A stretch of DNA of 64,000 bases from Ascaris suum (taxonomy: Eukaryota; Nematoda; Chromadorea; Rhabditida; Ascarididae). Below, one piece after another: positions 48,675 through 64,000 of this stretch (within the stretch, counting starts at the first letter, position 1; each line of letters opens with the position of its first letter). A program made the translations under genes and the position numbers. The DNA is taken from assembly GCA_013433145.1 (NCBI GenBank), contig CM024168.1, positions 7,014,184 through 7,078,183 of the forward strand. The letters run 5' to 3'. The notes under the pieces were generated by a model. That model worked only from the letters and a program-made list of their open reading frames with translations, was not told where the DNA came from and ran no database searches.

Positions 48675-48884
48675 TTAATCAACCTTGTAAAGGCGTTCCT
48701 CATTGGACACGTTTATCTCAAAGTTTACTTCATACCACTTCATCGGTTCAAACTCTTCACAAATTTCGTCAAACGCAAATTGCATCTTCGCCAGCTTTTC
48801 TTGTTCTGCTTGTGTGTTTCTTTTCTCTGTGCCTGCACTGATCTTCGGCGAGTCTGAAGATAGAAGAACATCATCATCCATCAT
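48675..48884 (-). CDS. Possible small acidic protein (69 aa), unknown
   Basis: ATG in good context (CAAAAATGATGG) opens MMDDDVLLSSDSPKISAGTE, then an acidic, helix-like QAEQEKLAKMQFAFDEICEE, ending ERLYKVD at a TAA. The charged, ordered composition is unlike the shadow frames nearby. No domain or neighbour supports it, and it could be the first exon of a longer gene or part of a repeat. Confidence 0.3.
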   Translation of the reverse strand: MMDDDVLLSSDSPKISAGTEKRNTQAEQEKLAKMQFAFDEICEEFEPMKWYEVNFEINVSNEERLYKVD

Positions 48885-51736
48885 TTTTGTTGCAGAAGAC
48901 GAGTAGGTGAGGAGTCATTTGTGTCGGATATGGACCAGCGAGCACGAATGTCGGTGGTGCGCCTAAGACATGTTGAGTGGCGACCCTGTGTGTTCTCGAG
49001 CAGACGCAGTTGCACGCGAAAAAGACTTCTTATCGTTCCAATTCTCGTCATTGTTCTGCCGGCACAGTGTTCGCAGGTCACATTATAGACATCGTACGAG
49101 AGTGTGAAACCCTTCCGCAATAACAACTGATCGCGAGAATGCAGAGCATTTCAGCACGACCGTAATCGTGGGAGACGAAGGCTGCTGCTCCTCCTCCTCT
49201 CCAACCATCCCCCGCAGGCCTTTGCTAATAGAGATATTATTTGATGTAGTTGCGATAAATTCATCGCCTTATAATGCTTAATAACTAAAGCTGCGTATGT
49301 ACGGCATCGATTGCAATAATACTCTAAAAAAAGTTTTGGTGTTAAGGAAGTCTACAATAGAAAGTTACGTAAAATTCCACCTGTCATCGCGTATTTACCT
49401 TTACGTCCATCCAAAACAAAGCCCCTCTTGAATGCGGCATGCAACTGTGCATTTCGGAAGTTCGCCATTCGACTTCGTCGTCTGAAGTTGCATATTACTC
49501 GAACATCGCGTCTGAGAGAATCTTCTTTGTTGTATTTTGTTACGTTGCTATGCAACGTCAAGGTTAGTTTGTTAACAAACAAAGTTTGCTGGTCGATCTT
49601 TTTTTAAACTTAGGCTTGTTTCTTTTTTCATTTGCGTGGGGCATGGGGCTGTAGTTCCGAATGCTTGTTCTGTTCCCTTGATTTGCTCTCATCCCTACTT
49701 TGACTTCCGGGAACAAGTTCGTCTTCTGCCAACAGCTGAAGTGGGAAGGATACATCGGTCCATTTCTCAGCTTCATTCTATTCGAACGTACCATCGCCCA
49801 GCGAATGTAGTTCGGCATTCCCTCAGCGACTGTGGCAAGTATAGTCTTCCGTGGATTGTGCCTGACATCCCAACTCGTTATCGTTGACCCTCGCAAGCGG
49901 TGATCACGATTTCATTCTCGTTCGATTCTACCCCTTTCGATAGTTGCAATTATATACGCAGTTTTGCATGTATTCTATCAGCATGTTGTGACAATCTGTG
50001 CGCCGTACCATCCCAAACCCATCTAGCCTAATTAAGGCATTTTGCGGATTTTGCTTCAAGAGATCGACTGAACCAAGTGACGTTCTGCCGCCTCTTTCTT
50101 CCGATGTTTGCATGATTCGTGATTACCTTCGGAAAAGCAAAGTTAATAGGCGGATCACAGCGATCGATCCATTCATTCACGACCAGTTGTTCTTCTGCTC
50201 TATGTCACCTTCCAATGGGTTTGCACCTTGACCTTTTAACTAATACCAAATGTTCGGTCAAACATGCCTTCTTCCTATGGAAAATGCAAGGAAATGAATT
50301 CAAATCAATTTACACTGAAACCATTACATTGGGAATCGGATCTGCTTTAAGATTTTTGCCGCCTAATTGAAATTTCTTCCTCGTCCAACCATTTCTTTGA
50401 GGATCTCGTAGTGCTTTCGGAAAAAGTTAGTAAACACCTATGGCGATGAATCAGTAGCCAGTTTCAGGTGAATCGTCATTTCGATCGAAACATATATGAA
50501 CCAATCCGGCGTTACTCAACTCCTGTCTATCTGTTCTCACTCGAATAGCGCCTAAAATAGTCCAACCCCGTAGATGCGAATGAGTGATTTTCCACGAACT
50601 TCACAGACTCTAATTCGACCTTGATTTAATTGGGAAGGTAAATGTGTCATCTACTAAAGATCATATGAAGGGAGGACCTATTATGACGGCTCAGCTCGTT
50701 AAGGCAATGCCGGTTCCGTCTGTTTCAAGGTTTAGATTACGGAGCGAAGAGCAAGCTTCCTAGTCTGAATTTTCTCTGAGGAATGGGTGAGATTATTTTG
50801 CAGCTCCTCGCTGTATCACAGGACATCATTGTCACTGCATAGACCTTTTAATAAACTCGCTTATTTTCTTCTCAGTCCTCATGTTGTACCTCTCTCAACA
50901 GCGCAATGGCGACAGTCATCGGTGTTGGGCGATCCATCCATCGAAAACGCCCCGAGACTCTCTGGTCTCCACAAGAAATCGCTTCACAAAACGCAAGGTC
51001 CAAGCAACTGGTTCCTGCAGCTCCATTCATTCATTGAAACGTTTTCTATGAGCAGGAAGTTTTTAAGCCCTCTCACTCCATCCTTTCTGACCGTTATCAA
51101 CAAAACTTTCATCTCTTGTTGATCGTCTGTGCCATATTGCTGTTCTGTCGAGATTCGCTTCAACGACAAAAATCTTTCATCAACTCGGCCAAAGAAATGA
51201 AAGTCGAACAACTTTTTTCATCATCGGACAACCGTTTCGGCCTGCGACGCCACCGGTCGAATGTCTGCGGAGTTGTCGTTCATACTCACTTGGCTGGATG
51301 CATTTTCAGGAGTGTGCGTCATTTCATGGAGATGCTTTTGTCGAACTGCAGTAGCGTGCCATCTTTTTTTGTGTAGAATATGCGACACCACTCACTTAGA
51401 GATCTTTCAAGAAAGGGAGCGTTCAGGTGATCAGAAACAAAGTTAACCATGTGAATCCCAATAACGACTTTGATGAGTTCAAGTGACTTTTCTGGGCATC
51501 AAATAGTTTTTAACGCAAGATAGAGACGCATGATCTTCTATCTGATCGTTGTAGTCCATCTAATGAAGCTTCAAAGGGGTTGGCTAAGAGCGAACCCTTC
51601 TTTTCGAATCGCCAGAAAATTTTGACAAGTCGAGTTGGAGCAGTTGAATTGCTAGAGCACTTCAATTGACGTTTTTTGTATCAAAAGAATGTAGCTCGAG
51701 CAAAACTACGTGCACCAATAAGGCTGTGTTGTGTTT

Positions 51737-52066
51737 CTGATCGCCACTGTTGTGTCTGTGCGTGGGCGAGGTGATGAGGAGGTAGAGTCGACAGAGAATT
51801 GATGGGGACGGCGAATTGAGGATGAACCTTTATTAGACCTAGGTAGAAAAGCGTGACCAACGAAAAAAAGACAGAGCTTATATAGGGGTGATCACGTGAA
51901 ACTTTGTGGTGAAATATGATCGCCGTGCTATGCAGTCACGTGATCTCCATCGCATCACTGCGCCTCCTCATGACGTCGCCACTGTGTGTCGCAATGTTCG
52001 TCACGTGAACGTGCGTTTTGCAGTACCACCCCAGATGTGCTGAATCATCACCACATTTGTAACAGG
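51737..52066 (-). mobile_element. Second LTR-retrotransposon relic (LTR, primer site, gag zinc-knuckle trace)
   Basis: On the minus strand: TATATAA (plus 51878-51884), a poly(A) signal AATAAA (plus 51829-51834), an LTR end ACAACA (to 51748), then GTGGCGATCAG (51747-51737), identical to the primer-binding site of the Gypsy element at 10914-10924. Together these look like an LTR with its adjoining primer site. Just upstream on the same strand, about 51,965-52,066, is a frame reading CYKCGDDSAHLGWYC, then KTHVHVTNIATHSGDV, resembling degraded gag zinc knuckles. The order gag-LTR-primer site suggests a rearranged or tandem relic. The LTR start is not defined. Confidence 0.5.
51892..52008. promoter_or_regulatory. 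Three TCACGTGA palindromes (E-box/CLEAR-like)
   Basis: TCACGTGA at 51892-51899, 51936-51943 and 52001-52008, upstream of the LTR-relic TATA box on the minus strand. The octamer is the core bound by MITF/TFEB-type bHLH factors (HLH-30 in nematodes). Binding here is inferred. Confidence 0.4.
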
Positions 52067-52647
52067 CTGTGATATGGAGGCTGAAATACCGCTGCTCGAG
52101 AGGAAGAGGAGGTAGGGAATGACTGCTTGAGAGATAAGAACGGATGTTCCTTCTAAACGAGTGCACTCCTCAGTTAAATCCTGCCGCAGGTGGAATAATT
52201 TGATTCACCCATTCGTAGCGCGCGTAACTGTCACAGAAATCCGGAAATCTCCCAAGTACCTTTTGTTATTCGGTTTCTTCTTTCTTTATCAAGCTGGGCT
52301 TTTTGGTTTCAAGGAGAACTTCTTGCTGCATCCTGTCTTTACTTTCCACAGTTTGCTTTCTGTCGCTAATTGATTTAACAAATGCATCCAAAAGCCGTAT
52401 TTGGCAATGCACTTAATGTTCGTGGACAGAAAGCCTACGAAGTCTAAAAGCAAGGGAATAATTTGTTTCGTTTAGCGCATCTCAAGTTCAAGGTTAACCG
52501 ATGCAATCGAAATGGGGGTAAGAGTCGAGGCAGGATGTGATGCCATTCCAAAATTACCAAGGATTAGGATTCAAGCACGGGTCCACTGGAGGATTCAGTG
52601 CGCGTTTTTTTGGAAAAAATATTGAACATATTTAACTCTATCTATAT

Positions 52648-52886
52648 CGGTAGCTACTAAGAAGTGGTCACGAACGACACGAATAATGCTGTCTCCTCAG
52701 TGAGGCAGCAGGCTCGGTCCGTTATCGATCATTCCGAGATAAGTGTTATTTTTTGATCCTCCGAATTGTCATATCCCGTCAGTTACCATTTAGCTGTCGT
52801 CGTCTTATATTTCCGCTTTCTGACAGTAGAAGAGGGTTTTGCCTTCAACGTCGTGAGAGCGTTATAACGAGAACTTTCGAATGCGA
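52648..52886 (+). repeat. Dispersed repeat, copy 2
   Basis: Second copy of the 47.6-kb repeat, in the same orientation. It contains TCGGTCCGTTATCGATCATT and ends near CGTGAGAGCGTTATAACGAG. No terminal inverted repeats or target duplication were recognised. Confidence 0.6.
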
Positions 52887-54028
52887 AAGCACATTATCCG
52901 ACTACCTTTCATACCTATCATTTTATGCTGGTCGGTGAACATCTGTCATTTTTTTACCGGTGATTCCTTGCATTAAATTCTGTTTCTGTCATTCTTTACT
53001 TGTCGAAATATGCGTACAGTTTTACCCTTACCGTTTAATACCTATCAATTTACACTTGTCATTTCTGACGCCATCATACCTGTCGTTTAATAGCTGTGTT
53101 TCGACAGCTATCAGTTCATTTGGACAGCTCCCATTCGGTCAGCCAAAACTTTCATTCTTCTCCATGTGTCATTCATGCATCGTTTGACTGCAGCAAACTT
53201 CTCATAACTTCATAAACCGCGTGGTGGATCACTTCCTCAACGAGCTTATGTTTCAAAGTCTTTTTGTGAGTTATTTTGTCTCACATTAAGTTTAAATTTC
53301 TCTGGTCATTTTAGTTGGTGTAATCAGTTCGTGTTACTTCAATGTTCACATCAAGAGTTCATCATATTCTTCTCTTTTGCCTAGCGTGCTCGAGTTTGTG
53401 CATTTGGGCTCCCATTAGTTCTCATATATATGTAGGTGACGACATGAAAATGTCACGAAAGGCATCGAAGTTCACTTTTGAGGATAAAGGAATTGCTAAA
53501 ACTAGTTAAGCGATCTGCGAATTCGGTTCCGCGCCATCTGAGTTGGTTGAAAGCAGATTGCCCATAGACGCTAACTGAACACTGCCACCCACAAATGCCA
53601 TGAGTAAGCATCAGTCTTTTACTTATTTATTGAAGAACCTTGAGAAGGAGCATCAAAAATCAATACAAATTTTGCGAACGATAAAAATTTAGAAGTTTGC
53701 TTCACCATCATTTCTTCTGTTGCAAAACATCCGTGCGAAGTGTGAATGGAGCTCAGTGGCGCTTCACCTCGTTCTATAATGCGATCAGTGATAAAGGCGT
53801 CTTTGTTCGATTAGATTTGATGATAGAAGATACTGTGGCTATTTCCTCAAGGAACCTTCCACGTTATAAACAGCATTTCATTTTATTGCGCATCACAGCG
53901 AATCCTCAAATGTCGAAATGCTTTCAGAATTCTTCCACTCGAACGCTCAAAACCATCACATTCCTCATTGAAATGCCGATCGCGGCTTTTTTTCACGAGA
54001 ATAAAAATCAGTTGTAAAGGGAAAGGTG

Positions 54029-54389
54029 ATGACGACGGAATTGAGTACAAGCACAGAAGAAGAGAACGATGCAGTCGTCCAAACTGCGCGAGAGGAGGTA
54101 TGCAATGAATGAATGAAAGCAAGCCCTAGCCGTTTTGAGAGCTGTTTATGTAGCCCTCAAAACGTCATAGGTATTTTCACATACATCACCATCGGAGACG
54201 AATATCTTTTTTTGCGCCCCTGGTCGTCACCGGAAACCCGAACGATTCATTGATGGAGACGAATATCTTGATTTAGCGGCGGCTAATCGGCACCGGAAGT
54301 CCGAGCGATTCATCATCGAAGACGGTCTCTTCGCTTTCGCGACATCAATAGAGCAGCATGCTAAAGAAGCTGCCACTATATTTTCTTAA
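54029..54389 (+). pseudogene. Degenerate paralogue of the 42.9-kb small gene
   Basis: Shares SPSRFESCLCSPQNVIG with exon 1 of the 42.9-kb gene, including the donor (CATAG|gtattt), then three units of the 21-residue repeat (DEYLDLAAANRHRKSERFI is the clearest). It ends FAFATSIEQHAKEAATIFS before TAA. An in-frame TGA (54110-54112) in a short ATGA repeat interrupts the first exon, and the first repeat unit is two bases short, shifting its frame. No acceptor AG sits where the other copy has one. Probably a pseudogene. Confidence 0.55.

Positions 54390-64000
<9,611 letters not shown>

Larger units (their letters stand above)
43243..51736. other. No recognised gene; repeats and short frames
   Basis: AT-rich sequence with the dispersed repeat at 47.6 kb, a 24-bp imperfect hairpin at 48479-48502 (CCTTGCCTCAG with its near complement), and minus-strand open frames at 48.7-49.9 kb. 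None of the latter has a recognisable domain. Confidence 0.4.

Noticed and set aside
49352..49896. Overlapping minus-strand frames near 49.4-49.9 kb
   Set aside because: One has a donor-like end (GTAAAG|gtaaat), but the composition is basic and irregular and no family fits; left unannotated.
42880..54389. One large segmental duplication linking the repeat pairs (42.9 with 54.0 kb, and 47.6 with 52.7 kb)
   Set aside because: The spacing between partners differs (11.1 kb and 5.1 kb), so one duplication event cannot explain both pairs; they are independent dispersed repeats.

Overview
The window is eukaryotic and most likely from a nematode. Evidence: genes are broken into short exons by GT-AG introns, many with TTTCAG or TTNCAG acceptors; one gene is an innexin (a gap-junction family confined to invertebrates); another is an eight-repeat PUF protein whose last repeat resembles the nematode FBF type. 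Long AT-rich introns, (AT)n tracts and eroded transposons suggest a gene-sparse parasitic nematode genome rather than a compact free-living one. The species cannot be fixed from the sequence alone.

Layout. 1-6.7 kb holds nothing recognised beyond weak open frames. 6.7-15.4 kb, minus strand: seven exons that join in phase and encode the whole PUF RNA-binding domain (repeats 1-8); likely N-terminal exons lie further upstream at 20.6-21.0 kb. Intron 2 of this gene carries an antisense, internally deleted Ty3/Gypsy LTR retrotransposon at 10,658-13,582 with a perfect 5-bp target-site duplication. 23.2-32.7 kb, plus strand: a ten-exon innexin gene of about 423 residues, divergent from the PUF gene. 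33-41 kb has no recognisable gene. 41.3-42.2 kb, minus: a decayed mariner transposase next to a 173-bp (AT)n tract. 42.88-43.24 kb, plus: a small two-exon gene of unknown function with a 21-residue repeat. A degenerate paralogue of it sits at 54.03-54.39 kb. 47.6 and 52.7 kb hold two copies of another dispersed repeat. 51.74-52.07 kb, minus: a second LTR-element relic with a promoter, a poly(A) signal, three TCACGTGA palindromes and the same primer-binding site as the Gypsy element. 54.4-64 kb appears gene-free.

The two well-supported genes have unrelated roles: mRNA regulation by a PUF protein, and cell-cell or hemichannel communication by an innexin. They are simply neighbours. The most interesting observation is that the PUF protein lacks the usual guanine-reading Ser/Glu pair in repeat 7. 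It has Ser/Gln there and Ser/Glu in repeat 4, which predicts an RNA target different from the almost universal UGU core. The second is the small unknown gene family with the 21-residue repeat.
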